A program made the position numbers and the translations under genes. The notes beneath the pieces are model-generated. The model saw only the letters and a list, made by a program, of their open reading frames with translations, did no database searches and was not told the origin of the DNA. 64,000 nucleotides of DNA. Origin: Psychrobacter sp. 72-O-c (lineage in GTDB: Bacteria; Pseudomonadota; Gammaproteobacteria; Pseudomonadales; Moraxellaceae). The stretch spans positions 59,872-123,871 of the forward strand of contig NZ_CAJHBI010000006.1 of the NCBI RefSeq assembly GCF_904846605.1, written 5' to 3'. Within the stretch, counting starts at the first letter, position 1, and the number at the start of each line of letters is the position of its first letter. Positions 48,068 to 57,030 of this stretch are shown here, piece by piece.

Positions 48068-48697
48068 ATGGCATGGACAAGAGAACAGATGGCACAGCGT
48101 GCAGCGCAAGAATTAAAAGACGGCTATTATGTGAACCTTGGTATAGGATTACCAACCTTAGTTGCCAACTACATCCCTGAAGGTGTGGACGTTTGGTTAC
48201 AGTCAGAAAATGGCTTACTAGGTATTGGCGAGTTCCCAACAGCAGACAAGGTCGATGCTGACTTGATCAATGCTGGCAAGCAAACGGTCACTACGGAGCC
48301 GGGTGCTAGCTATTTTAGTAGTTCAGAATCCTTTGCAATGATTCGCGGCGGTCATGTCAACCTGGCGATTTTAGGCGCGATGGAAGTCTCAGAGCAAGGA
48401 GATCTAGCCAACTGGATGATTCCTAAAAAGATGGTAAAAGGCATGGGCGGCGCGATGGATTTAGTCGCAGGCGTACAGCGGGTGATTGTGCTAATGGAGC
48501 AGGTCAATAAGCATGGTGATCCAAAAATTCTTGCTAATTGTGAGTTGCCATTAACCGGTAAAGGTGTGGTTGATCGCATTATCACTGAGCTTGCGGTGCT
48601 GGACGTCACTGACAAGGGTCTAAAATTAGTTGAGCTGGCAGAAGGCGTTAGCTTCGATGAACTACAAGAAAAAACCCCAGTGACGATTATCCAATAG
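48068..48697 (+). CDS. scoB: Succinyl-CoA:3-ketoacid CoA-transferase subunit B
   Basis: The beta subunit (209 residues) carrying the catalytic glutamate in [15 protein letters not shown] (about residues 47-61). Other conserved stretches are [20 protein letters not shown] and [21 protein letters not shown] with [14 protein letters not shown] [18 protein letters not shown]. With ScoA it forms the active transferase of acetoacetate activation. The ribosome binding site AAGGAAG is good. It ends 78 bases before the dehydrogenase gene. Confidence 0.95.
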   Translation: MAWTREQMAQRAAQELKDGYYVNLGIGLPTLVANYIPEGVDVWLQSENGLLGIGEFPTADKVDADLINAGKQTVTTEPGASYFSSSESFAMIRGGHVNLAILGAMEVSEQGDLANWMIPKKMVKGMGGAMDLVAGVQRVIVLMEQVNKHGDPKILANCELPLTGKGVVDRIITELAVLDVTDKGLKLVELAEGVSFDELQEKTPVTIIQ

Positions 48698-48775
48698 CGG
48701 TTGTCCAGTAGCGGGTAATTAATTAGGCCACTGCTACTTGATAAAAATGTAATAAGAATAGAACAAGGATAAATC

Positions 48776-49576
48776 ATGGCGACTCAATTACAACAAGATT
48801 TAACCGGCAAGGTCGCTCTCATCACTGGTGCCGCGAGTGGCATTGGGCGTGATATTGCTGAGACTTATGCCCAAGCAGGGGCTGCAGTTGGTATTGCTGA
48901 TATAAATCTTGACGCTGCACAGCAAACCGTTAGCGCTATTGAAGCAGCTGGAGGAAGAGCATTAGCCATCGCGATGGATGTCACTTCTGAGCAAGCAGTG
49001 AACGATGGCATACAAAAGCTGGTCGATACCTTTGGTGGTATTGATATTTTGGTGTCTAATGCCGGCATTCAAATCATTGATCCTATTGATAAAATGTCTT
49101 TCTCCGACTGGAAAAAGATGCTAAATATTCACTTAGATGGTGCATTTCTAACCACCAAAGCGGCCATTCAGTACATGTATAAAGACAATAAGGGTGGCAC
49201 GGTCATCTACATGGGTTCAGCGCATTCGCATGAAGCGTCACTGTATAAAGCGCCTTATGTCACCGCCAAGCATGGTTTGCTCGGTTTATGCCGTGTACTT
49301 GCGAAAGAAGGCGCTGAGCATAACGTACGCTCGCATGTCATCTGCCCTGGGTTTGTAAAAACACCACTGGTCGAAAAGCAAATTCCACAGCAAGCCGCAG
49401 AAAAAGGCATCAGTGAAGAGTCCGTTATTAACGATATCATGCTGGTCAATACGGTAGATAAAGAGTTCACCACCGTTGATGATATTGCTCAATTGGCACT
49501 GTTTTTGGCAGCCTTCCCAACCAATGTTTTTACCGGTCAATCTATCGTTGCCAGTCATGGCTGGTTTATGAACTGA
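48776..49576 (+). CDS. 3-Hydroxybutyrate dehydrogenase
   Basis: A 266-residue classical SDR that oxidises D-3-hydroxybutyrate to acetoacetate with [22 protein letters not shown] is the cofactor site, [10 protein letters not shown] the NNAG-like turn. [20 protein letters not shown] holds the catalytic Ser and Tyr with KHGL next. The C-terminal [17 protein letters not shown] stretch is characteristic of 3-hydroxybutyrate dehydrogenases. It is the third gene of the ketone-body unit and has an AAGGA ribosome binding site. Confidence 0.93.
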   Translation: MATQLQQDLTGKVALITGAASGIGRDIAETYAQAGAAVGIADINLDAAQQTVSAIEAAGGRALAIAMDVTSEQAVNDGIQKLVDTFGGIDILVSNAGIQIIDPIDKMSFSDWKKMLNIHLDGAFLTTKAAIQYMYKDNKGGTVIYMGSAHSHEASLYKAPYVTAKHGLLGLCRVLAKEGAEHNVRSHVICPGFVKTPLVEKQIPQQAAEKGISEESVINDIMLVNTVDKEFTTVDDIAQLALFLAAFPTNVFTGQSIVASHGWFMN

Positions 49577-49816
49577 TTGATTAGTAAATGGGTTAGCTGT
49601 GCCATATATAGATCGATATATTTGAAAATGAGTCATCTATCACCATAATGTCAGACTTACTGGCGTTGTGGTTTTTTTGTGGTCGTAATTCGGCTACACT
49701 AATAGGCTTAATAGCGTTCGCGTCTATTTTTATTTTATTGTCGTTAGGTTAATTTATCGCCAATTTCATAATAATAATGCCACACTTACATATTCTTATA
49801 GACAGTAAAGGTAGCT

Positions 49817-51043
49817 ATGTTTAATTTTATAAAAAAAATAACCCCCTCAAAACCTGAAACCTCAGAGCAGCGAGCAGCACGTGATAGCGCCGTTGATAAG
49901 GTGCTGCTAGGTTATGAAGTGGGTGAGACCAGTATTGCACAGATGGTAACCGGATTAGATCGTGACGGTGATCAGCTCACTTTAGATTTGCGCCTACCAC
50001 AAGACAGCGATCCCGAAGCCATTCAGCAAGAGCTGGGACAGCTGCTGCAACCTCATGGTATCAAAGCGATTCATATGAATGTGCGTTTGCCAGCGTCTGC
50101 TAAAGGTGCGTCTGCAAGCTTGCCTAAGAGCATGCCAAAAACGACTGATGCCATGAACAAGTCATCCAGTGCTTCTCAGGCTCCAGCACAATCTAACCCT
50201 GATCCAGAACCACCTATTAGCAAAGCAGCTCCCACCCAAGCATCACTGTCTTCGCATCCACATATTCGCCATATTATCGTGGTAGCTTCTGGTAAAGGCG
50301 GGGTCGGTAAATCAACCACTACTGTTAATATTGCCTTGGCATTACAAAAGCTTGGTAACCGTGTTGGCGTGCTCGATGCGGATATTTACGGACCCAGTAT
50401 GCCTACTATGCTAGGCGTTGCTGATGTAAGGCCTGAGCTAGAAAACGAGCAATTTATACCGGTTAATGCTCATGGTTTAGCGATGTTATCTATTGGCAGC
50501 TTGCTTGATGGTGATAATACGCCTGTGGCATGGCGCGGGCCGAAAGCGACCGGTGCACTAATGCAACTGTTTAACCAGACCAATTGGCCACAGCTTGATT
50601 ATCTAGTTATTGATATGCCGCCCGGCACCGGTGATATTCAGCTGACGCTAGCGCAGCGCATTCCAGTAACTGGCGCTGTTATTGTGACTACTCCGCAGCA
50701 TATTGCGCTACTTGATGCCCAAAAAGGTATCGAGATGTTTAATAAAACCAGTATTCCGGTATTAGGTGTGGTGGAGAACATGGCGCTACATACCTGTAGC
50801 AATTGTAATCATACAGAGGCAATCTTTGGAGTTGGCGGCGGCGAGCGTATCGCTGAACAATATCACGTGCCATTATTAGGACAGCTACCACTAGCTACTG
50901 GTATCCGCGCCCAAGTGGATAAAGGTGAGCCAAGCGTCTTAGCCGATGATGAATTTGCGCCGTACTATATAAGTATTGCCAAAAAAATTGAAGCCAATAT
51001 CGATAAATTTGCTAAGCCTGTGGATGATAAGCGTATTTTTTAG
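49817..51043 (+). CDS. mrp: Iron-sulfur cluster carrier ATPase Mrp/ApbC
   Basis: A P-loop ATPase of the Mrp/Nbp35 family that binds and delivers Fe-S clusters. The 408-residue protein has an N-terminal MIP18-like (DUF59) domain to about residue 95 and a Ser/Ala/Pro-rich linker. The ATPase domain has the deviant Walker A VASGKGGVGKSTTTVN (about 157-172). DADIYGPSMPTMLG, DYLVIDMPPGTGDIQLTL and the cluster-binding CxxC in HTCSNCNHTEAIFG follow. It lies upstream of dcd with a decayed DUF2804 gene between; metG is nearby. Mrp-Dcd-MetG proximity occurs in pseudomonads too, so this is an ancestral neighbourhood. Confidence 0.95.
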   Translation: MFNFIKKITPSKPETSEQRAARDSAVDKVLLGYEVGETSIAQMVTGLDRDGDQLTLDLRLPQDSDPEAIQQELGQLLQPHGIKAIHMNVRLPASAKGASASLPKSMPKTTDAMNKSSSASQAPAQSNPDPEPPISKAAPTQASLSSHPHIRHIIVVASGKGGVGKSTTTVNIALALQKLGNRVGVLDADIYGPSMPTMLGVADVRPELENEQFIPVNAHGLAMLSIGSLLDGDNTPVAWRGPKATGALMQLFNQTNWPQLDYLVIDMPPGTGDIQLTLAQRIPVTGAVIVTTPQHIALLDAQKGIEMFNKTSIPVLGVVENMALHTCSNCNHTEAIFGVGGGERIAEQYHVPLLGQLPLATGIRAQVDKGEPSVLADDEFAPYYISIAKKIEANIDKFAKPVDDKRIF

Positions 51044-51116
51044 CTGGTTGAGCAGTATGGACAAAATAAACTGAATAGAATGTATTGTTATTAATAAACA
51101 AGGATGTTAATTAATA

Positions 51117-51771
51117 TGACGGCATTATCTGCTAAAAGTAGCTATCAGTCTCGACCTACTATTGATAACCTCATTCAAAATGGTCAACCGACCTTCGGGG
51201 TCTTTGCTCAAGTCAAAGCTCTCTACTGATCAAACCGTGTTCGCAATTTCATACAGAAATTCAAACTGTCCAAACCAACTTTACCGATGAGACTATTGCC
51301 AACTTAGATTGGACACTGGGCTATATGCGTCATGAGACCAATTGGTTTTGGACCTGTATTAATAGCTACTTACCGGATGGTCGCCACTTTTTATTGAATT
51401 TATCCATGGGTGTTAACGAAACGGGAATGAGTGAAAACGCTTGCTGGCTTGATGGACAAATCTTTTATTTACCGCCCGTATTATTTTCTCGCAATGAAAT
51501 TAACTTACAAAATAAAAGTAACCAAAGTACAGATGCTAATAGGCCGCAGCCTTGGCGCATTTACCATCAGAATCTCGGCTGGAGCAAGGTTGATATCGAC
51601 TTGACGTTTACACCTATTACTGTTTATGAAAAAACCGATAACTTTGGTGTGATTGCCAGTATCTTTGAGCAATGGCTTGGTGAGTATAGTGGCGAGATTC
51701 GGATAGGAGACCAGGTTGTTAAAGTTGATAAAGTAATAGGATTAGCTGAAGATCACTTTGCCAAGTGGTAA
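51117..51771 (+). pseudogene. DUF2804 pseudogene with internal deletion and frameshift
   Basis: The reading frame from the ATG at 51117 gives about 37 residues ending PTFGVFAQVKALY and then a stop. This resembles the start of DUF2804 proteins. From about 51225 a different frame continues without a stop to 51771 (QTVQTNFTDETIANLDWTLG, then YMRHETNWFWTCINSYLPDG and LNLSMGVNETGMSENACWLD), matching the C-terminal half of the family. Full-length members have about 330-400 residues, so some 100-200 internal residues appear to be missing as well as the frame change. The gene has been inactivated. DUF2804 function is unknown. Confidence 0.8.
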
Positions 51772-51936
51772 GTACTAAGTGATAAGTGCTGAGTCATATT
51801 CATTATAGATTTACTTTAAACGCAGCCAAGCCTATAAATTGTGCACTCAATTCCGTATAATCATCGCTATCAAAATACTAGTAAGATCATAACTGCTATT
51901 CAATATCTGCTGTTAAATATTCGCTAAGGAATAACA

Positions 51937-52512
51937 ATGTCTATCAAATCTGACCGCTGGATTCGTCAAATGGCTGAAGCTCATGACATGATTGAGCCAT
52001 TTGAAGCCGGTCAAGTACGCTTTAATGACGACGGAGAGCGCTTGATTAGTTATGGTACCTCAAGCTACGGTTACGATGTGCGCTGTGCACCTGAGTTCAA
52101 GGTTTTTACCAACGTCCATTCAGTGGTTGTCGATCCAAAAAACTTCGATGAAAGAAGCTTTATTGATATCGTCGGTGATGAGTGTATTATTCCGCCCAAC
52201 TCATTTGCACTGGCACGTACGGTTGAATATTTTCGCATTCCACGTGACGTGCTGACTATTTGCTTAGGTAAATCGACCTACGCACGCTGCGGTATTATCG
52301 TCAATGTCACGCCACTTGAGCCAGAGTGGGAAGGGCATGTGACCTTAGAGTTTAGTAATACTACCAATTTACCGGCACGTATTTATGCTGGCGAAGGGGT
52401 CGCACAGATGTTATTTTTCCAAAGTGATGCTGATGATGTTTGCGAGACCAGCTATAAAGACCGCGGTGGTAAATACCAAGGTCAAAAAGGCGTGACACTA
52501 CCAAGAACGTAG
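51937..52512 (+). CDS. dcd: dCTP deaminase
   Basis: Dcd deaminates dCTP to dUTP, providing the precursor for dTTP. The 191-residue protein is close to the 193 of E. coli. Conserved motifs are [16 protein letters not shown], the active-site block [20 protein letters not shown] (catalytic Glu at its end) and [18 protein letters not shown]. The C-terminal [12 protein letters not shown] is the nucleotide-covering tail. It starts with an AAGGA site after a 165-base gap from the DUF2804 pseudogene and ends at a strong terminator. Confidence 0.97.
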   Translation: MSIKSDRWIRQMAEAHDMIEPFEAGQVRFNDDGERLISYGTSSYGYDVRCAPEFKVFTNVHSVVVDPKNFDERSFIDIVGDECIIPPNSFALARTVEYFRIPRDVLTICLGKSTYARCGIIVNVTPLEPEWEGHVTLEFSNTTNLPARIYAGEGVAQMLFFQSDADDVCETSYKDRGGKYQGQKGVTLPRT

Positions 52513-52552
52513 TAGTGATTAAAGCTTAGCCTTTGGTAGATAAGCAACAAAC

Positions 52553-52589
52553 AAAAAAGCTGGACGTATCCAATACGCCCAGCTTTTTT
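52553..52589. terminator. Terminator between dcd and sspB
   Basis: AAAAAAGCTGG (52553-52563) pairs with CCAGCTTTTTT (52579-52589), with an inner CGTAT/ATACG stem. Strong in both directions, it serves the convergent dcd and sspB genes. Confidence 0.9.
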
Positions 52590-52620
52590 ATGTTTATATA
52601 AAATTAAACCACCAAGTCTA

Positions 52621-53067
52621 TTACTTTAAAACTTTTAAGCCGGCTTTATTATCACGTTTAGCCTTAGTAGACCCAGTAGTTGTATTTTGCTTAGCTGATG
52701 ACCCAGAGGCATCGTCTTCTGGTTGGTAGTTATCATATTCATTAGGGTCAAAAAACATCCCTTGTGAGTTTTCTTTGGCATAAATACCCAGTACCGCGGT
52801 AAGTGGTACCCAAATCTCTTGCGACACGCCACTAAAACGCGCGCTAAAGTGAATATAGTCGTTTTCTATACTCATATTACCGGTAGCGCGGCTGGCAATA
52901 TTGAGCACAATACGACCATCTTGTACATGTTCGGTAGGGATCTGTACATTTTCAGCAGTGGCATCGACCATCAAGTATGGCGTGAGCGCATTATCTTCTA
53001 TCCATTGATAAAGCGCGCGCACTATATATGGGCGGGTGGGAGTAATAGAAGTAGTGGGCTCGCTCAT
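52621..53067 (-). CDS. sspB: ClpXP specificity-enhancing factor SspB
   Basis: SspB binds ssrA-tagged proteins and hands them to ClpXP. The 148-residue protein has the conserved PYIVRALYQWIEDNALTPYL start and the DGRIVLNIASRATGNM and FSARFSGVSQEIWVPLTAVL blocks that form the tag-binding groove. A disordered acidic/Ser linker then ends in AGLKVLK, resembling the ClpX-binding XB tail of E. coli SspB. It lies downstream of sspA on the same strand with a gap of about 95 bases, the usual arrangement. Confidence 0.95.
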   Translation of the reverse strand: MSEPTTSITPTRPYIVRALYQWIEDNALTPYLMVDATAENVQIPTEHVQDGRIVLNIASRATGNMSIENDYIHFSARFSGVSQEIWVPLTAVLGIYAKENSQGMFFDPNEYDNYQPEDDASGSSAKQNTTTGSTKAKRDNKAGLKVLK

Positions 53068-53161
53068 CTTATTATTTCCTGTGTTTACGGTATTAAGTTA
53101 ATATTTTAACGAAATTATTGTCTGCTCGCTTTATTATTTAGCTTAGTTGATTATTGGTTAA

Positions 53162-53776
53162 TCAGCGGACACTTTTCTGAAAACTTTCGCGTTCGAATAG
53201 GCGCGTTTGATAATCAAGTAAAGGACGGCTAATAGCTGGAGGTAAAGTGATACCCATCTCATCCAACCGCCATAATAGCGGTGCTAGCAGCACATCACAC
53301 CAACCAAACTCGTCTGCCATAAAATAAGGTTTATGAGCAAATAGCGGTGATAAGGTAATCAAAGAATCGGTCAGCTGTTTTTTTGCCATAGCGGCTTGTG
53401 CTTTATTGAAGCTATCTGGGTGCATAAGCAGTCGTTTACCCAGTACCAACCAATCGCGTTGAATACGCCAAGCCAATTGCCGAAATTGCGCACGCCCTTG
53501 AGGGGTATCAGGCAAAAGCTTGTTAGTGTGATAACGTTCTTCGATATATTCAAAGATAACATTGATCTCATACAGCGCAATATCACGCTGCTGTAAAACA
53601 GGTAAAGTATGATAGGGGTTCAGCTCGGTTAGGTCTTCGGGACGCTCTGAGTGCAAGCGGGACAAATAATAAGCTAGCTTCTTTTCTTCAAGTAATAGGC
53701 GCACTACATGACTGTCGTAGCCATCATCAGCGTATAAAATAAGCTGACTACTTGGTATGTCATTCGCATCAATCAT
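53162..53776 (-). CDS. sspA: Stringent starvation protein A
   Basis: A 204-residue glutathione S-transferase-fold protein that associates with RNA polymerase and activates late or acid-stress genes in E. coli. The N-terminal thioredoxin-like half has LILYADDGYDSHVVRLLLEE and the LNPYHTLPVLQQRDIALYE loop, and the helical C-terminal half has WRIQRDWLVLGKRLLMHPDS and GWCDVLLAPLLWRLDEMGI. The catalytic Tyr/Ser/Cys of enzymatic GSTs is missing, as expected for SspA. It lies between petC and sspB, a conserved order in gammaproteobacteria. Confidence 0.92.
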   Translation of the reverse strand: MIDANDIPSSQLILYADDGYDSHVVRLLLEEKKLAYYLSRLHSERPEDLTELNPYHTLPVLQQRDIALYEINVIFEYIEERYHTNKLLPDTPQGRAQFRQLAWRIQRDWLVLGKRLLMHPDSFNKAQAAMAKKQLTDSLITLSPLFAHKPYFMADEFGWCDVLLAPLLWRLDEMGITLPPAISRPLLDYQTRLFERESFQKSVR

Positions 53777-53982
53777 GAAAGCCTAATGTTAATAGTTAAG
53801 GCTGCCATCGTAAACAAAGTTACCCTGTTTATCAAGGTAGGAAGCGTAAACTAGGAGAGCTTACGTGATTTTTATCATACTGATTGATAACTTTTCGTCC
53901 TATTTTGCAATCATTTATCTAGGTAAATATAGATTCATAAAATACAAGAGATAAGTGTTTATTTACCCTAAAGTTAAATACG

Positions 53983-54012
53983 AAAAAGCACTACCGAAGT
54001 AGTGCTTTTTTT
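53983..54012. terminator. Terminator downstream of petC
   Basis: AAAAAGCACTAC (53983-53994) pairs with GTAGTGCTTTTT (53999-54010) across CGAA. It ends the petABC transcript just after petC. Confidence 0.9.
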
Positions 54013-54028
54013 GAGAGATAAATTAAAC

Positions 54029-54742
54029 TTACTTAACGTCTTTCCAGAACTCTTTATTCAGCAGATAGACCGGAATGAGCAAGACTAGTAAGAACAAAAT
54101 GACAAAGAAGCCAATAACTTGACGATTATGACGATTAGGTTCCCCCATCCATGCCATGAAGTTAACCAAATCGCCCACTTCGCTTTCGAACTCTTCTTGA
54201 CTCAAGCTTTGTTGCAGATTGTTCAGTACATGGGGCATCGCTGCGTTCTGTAGTACTAAGTTATTCGCACCCCAAGGACGGCTTGGATCTTCATAAAAAG
54301 TCAGTAGATAAGTATAGATCCAATCATCACCGCGTAATCTTGATTCAAGCGATAGATCTGGAGGCGCTGCCCCAAACCACGAGGCTTGAATGTCAGGATC
54401 AATCTCAGCATCGATGTGATCACCGATTTGATCGGTAGTCACCATCAAATACTTTTCGACCAGCTCAGGCGGTATTTCTAAGTCTTTAGCAATACGTGAA
54501 TGGCGAACGTACTTCGCTGAGTGACAACCAGCGCAGTAGTTCATAAACAACTTCGCGCCGTTTTGTAGCGAGCCCTTATTGGTAAAATCAATCGGGGCTT
54601 CACTACAAGCTAAGTGCTCTTCAACACCTTCAGCGTTGGTGAATGTCCCGCATCCACTGCCTGCTGCCTGCGCAGTACCAGCGGTCAAGGTTAATGCCGC
54701 GCCTAAGCCCAAACCAGCTAGGGATTTTATTAGCGTGTTCAT
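54029..54742 (-). CDS. petC: Ubiquinol-cytochrome c reductase, cytochrome c1 subunit
   Basis: Cytochrome c1 of the bc1 complex passes electrons from the Rieske protein to soluble cytochrome c. The 237-residue precursor has a Sec signal (LGLGAALTLTAGTAQAAG). The haem motif is CAGCHSAKYVRHSR (about 72-85), and a conserved Met ligand region lies in AMPHVLNNLQQSL. A C-terminal membrane anchor is present (IGFFVILFLLVLLIPVYLL). Its start codon overlaps the petB stop (TAATG), so translation is probably coupled. It is the last gene of petABC and is followed by a strong terminator. Confidence 0.97.
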   Translation of the reverse strand: MNTLIKSLAGLGLGAALTLTAGTAQAAGSGCGTFTNAEGVEEHLACSEAPIDFTNKGSLQNGAKLFMNYCAGCHSAKYVRHSRIAKDLEIPPELVEKYLMVTTDQIGDHIDAEIDPDIQASWFGAAPPDLSLESRLRGDDWIYTYLLTFYEDPSRPWGANNLVLQNAAMPHVLNNLQQSLSQEEFESEVGDLVNFMAWMGEPNRHNRQVIGFFVILFLLVLLIPVYLLNKEFWKDVK

Positions 54743-55983
54743 TAGTGACCTCCGGTAACGCGTTCTGGTGGCTGTTTACACTTCTCAATGGAGGTGTAAA
54801 TGGGCATCAGTAAGAAAAACAAGAAATACAGTACAGTGAATACACGAGCCATGATTACTGCTGTTGGCGAGGTTGGCGTCGCACCTAAATAACCTAATAC
54901 TAAGAAGCTAATCGCAAACACGGTTAAAGCAATTTTAGATAAGATACCTTTGTAGCGCATAGAGCGTACAGGGGATCTATCAAGCCAAGGTACCAAGAAC
55001 AATACCGCAATCGCTCCACCCATCGCGATAACACCACCCAGCTTATCAGGAACCGCACGTAAGATAGCGTAGAACGGTGTGTAGTACCAAACTGGTGCAA
55101 TATGTGCAGGCGTTTTCAGTGCGTTTGCAGCTTCAAAGTTAGGGGGTTCAAGGAAGAAACCGCCGCCTTCTGGGAAGAAGAATATTACTGCAGCGAAGCA
55201 AATAAAGAACACCACAATACCTACCATGTCGTGCACAGTATAGTAAGGATGGAACTCGATACCGTCTAATGGCACACCATTCTTGTCTTTGAGCTTTTTA
55301 ATGTCAATACCATCAGGGTTGTTAGAACCCACATGATGCAGTGCCACTAAATGCATGAATACCAGACCGACTAATACTAGCGGAATAGCAACCACGTGTA
55401 GCGCAAAGAAACGGTTTAGAGTAATACCTGAGATGATGTAATCACCACGTACCCATTCAGCAAGCCCATCGCCAATAACCGGTAGAGCAGCGGGAAGGTT
55501 TAAGATGACCTGCGCGCCCCAGAATGACATGTTGCCCCATGGCAATAAGTAACCGAAGAAGCCTTCTGCCATTAAGGACAAGTAAATGCCCATTCCGATA
55601 AGCCAAATAAGCTCACGCGGCTTTTGGTATGAACCGTAGAGCAATGCTCTAAACATATGCAGATACACCACTACGAAGAACGCCGATGCGCCTGTAGAGT
55701 GCATATAACGGATCAGCCAGCCGCCTTTAACATCACGCATAATATATTCAACAGACGCAAATGCCCCTTCGGCACTTGGGTTGTACATCATGGTAAGCCA
55801 GATACCGGTGATTAATTGGTTGACCAATACCACCATTGATAAAACGCCAAAGAAATACCAAAAGTTAAAGTTCTTTGGTGCATAGTACTTTGACATATGG
55901 TATTCATAGGTTTCAGTCGCCGGAAAGCGCGCGTCCACCCAGTGCATAAGTTTTTTACCCATACTCATATTAAGCCTCCCCAA
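54742..55983 (-). CDS. petB: Ubiquinol-cytochrome c reductase, cytochrome b subunit
   Basis: The 413-residue cytochrome b carries the two b haems and the quinone sites. It has about eight or nine helices. Conserved pieces include MHSTGASAFFVVVYLHMFRA with haem-ligand His residues and WLIGMGIYLSLMAEGFFGYL. The PWGNMSFWGAQVILNL segment near the Qo site and FFALHVVAIPLVLVGLVFMH with the second set of His ligands are also present. The PPxx Qo loop appears as FFLEPPNFEAANALKTP with variation. The gene overlaps petA by 14 bases and petC by one. Confidence 0.97.
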   Translation of the reverse strand: MGRLNMSMGKKLMHWVDARFPATETYEYHMSKYYAPKNFNFWYFFGVLSMVVLVNQLITGIWLTMMYNPSAEGAFASVEYIMRDVKGGWLIRYMHSTGASAFFVVVYLHMFRALLYGSYQKPRELIWLIGMGIYLSLMAEGFFGYLLPWGNMSFWGAQVILNLPAALPVIGDGLAEWVRGDYIISGITLNRFFALHVVAIPLVLVGLVFMHLVALHHVGSNNPDGIDIKKLKDKNGVPLDGIEFHPYYTVHDMVGIVVFFICFAAVIFFFPEGGGFFLEPPNFEAANALKTPAHIAPVWYYTPFYAILRAVPDKLGGVIAMGGAIAVLFLVPWLDRSPVRSMRYKGILSKIALTVFAISFLVLGYLGATPTSPTAVIMARVFTVLYFLFFLLMPIYTSIEKCKQPPERVTGGH

Positions 55984-56554
55984 CCGTCAAGATGGTACCA
56001 TCCAAATTATAGTCTGGGATGGGTAAATTAAGCGGTGCAGGTACGCCACTATAGACGCGACCTGCTAAATCATACTTGGACCCGTGACATGGGCAGAAAA
56101 ACCCACCATACCAATCATTACCACCTAGGTCAGCTGCGCCAACATCAGGACGGTAGTTCGGTGCACAGCCTAAATGCGTACACACGCCTTCAACAACCAA
56201 TAGGCTTGGCTCTAAAGAACGCGTAGGATTCGTACAGTATTCAGGTTGTAAGGATTCGCTTGAATCAGGGTCAGCTAAGAGAGGCTTGACTGGTTCTAGT
56301 GTAGCCAACATCTCTTCGGTGCGCTTTACCACAAAGATAGGTTTACCGCGATATTTGATGACAATCATTTGTCCAGCTTCAACGGAACCGATATCTTGGG
56401 TAACCGCAGCTCCTGCAGCTTCTGCTTTGGCACTTGGAGTCCAAGAACGGACAAAAGGTGTCGCAACCGCAGCTACCCCAACCGCACCAATCGCGGCAGT
56501 CGTGGCAATCAGAACTCTACGGCGCTGTACATTAACGCCTTCGGCTTGGCTCAT
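55970..56554 (-). CDS. petA: Ubiquinol-cytochrome c reductase, Rieske iron-sulfur subunit
   Basis: A 194-residue Rieske protein, the first gene of petABC. An N-terminal Tat-like twin-arginine region (QRRRVLIATTAAIGAVGVAA) and a single membrane helix precede the periplasmic Rieske domain. The [2Fe-2S] ligands are in CTHLGCAPNY and FFCPCHGSKYD. It accepts electrons from ubiquinol at the cytochrome b Qo site. A strong TGGAGG ribosome binding site precedes the ATG. Its coding end overlaps the petB start by 14 bases. Confidence 0.97.
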   Translation of the reverse strand: MSQAEGVNVQRRRVLIATTAAIGAVGVAAVATPFVRSWTPSAKAEAAGAAVTQDIGSVEAGQMIVIKYRGKPIFVVKRTEEMLATLEPVKPLLADPDSSESLQPEYCTNPTRSLEPSLLVVEGVCTHLGCAPNYRPDVGAADLGGNDWYGGFFCPCHGSKYDLAGRVYSGVPAPLNLPIPDYNLDGTILTVGEA

Positions 56555-57030
56555 TAATACTTCCTCCAGGTGAATGAAATGGGATTATCCCACACTGGGT
56601 TTGTGGCTTAGAAATTTACAATATCAATAAACAAGCCACGTTAGCTGTGCCTGATTTTTCTAATTGTTGCTATTCTAAGCTATTTTGGTCATAAAATAAA
56701 TTATTGTGTTAAAAATAAAACTATCTCAAGAGGGCATAGTTGTCTATTGAACATGACAAAATGCTCACAGTCGCCTTATAGGCCATATTTTGCATCAAGG
56801 TCTAAGCTATTGGAGGAGAGTTTAGTGATTCAATAATTACCTTATAAAAGATAAGGGTATTAAGCAATAAGGAATGATACTTGAAATTAAGACAATCTTC
56901 ACTAACTTTCAGTACATTTCCAATGTGTAACTATATATGAGCCAATTATCATCACTCTATATTGTAAAATGATGATGGTGGCAATGTTGTTAGAGCCTAT
57001 GTTATTAGAACCTGTTTCTAAAAAATAACA
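56555..57030. other. Intergenic region upstream of petA
   Basis: About 475 AT-rich bases with the petABC promoter (minus strand) and the downstream side of uup. No gene is evident. A possible hairpin after uup lacks a correctly placed T-run. Confidence 0.4.

Noticed and set aside
48352..48777. 141-residue minus-strand ORF over scoB
   Set aside because: Antisense to a well-supported CoA-transferase subunit and Ser-rich, the usual shadow pattern.
56995..57025. Hairpin TTAGAACCTGTTTCTAA as uup terminator
   Set aside because: On the uup (minus) strand the T-run precedes the stem instead of following it, so it does not fit intrinsic termination.
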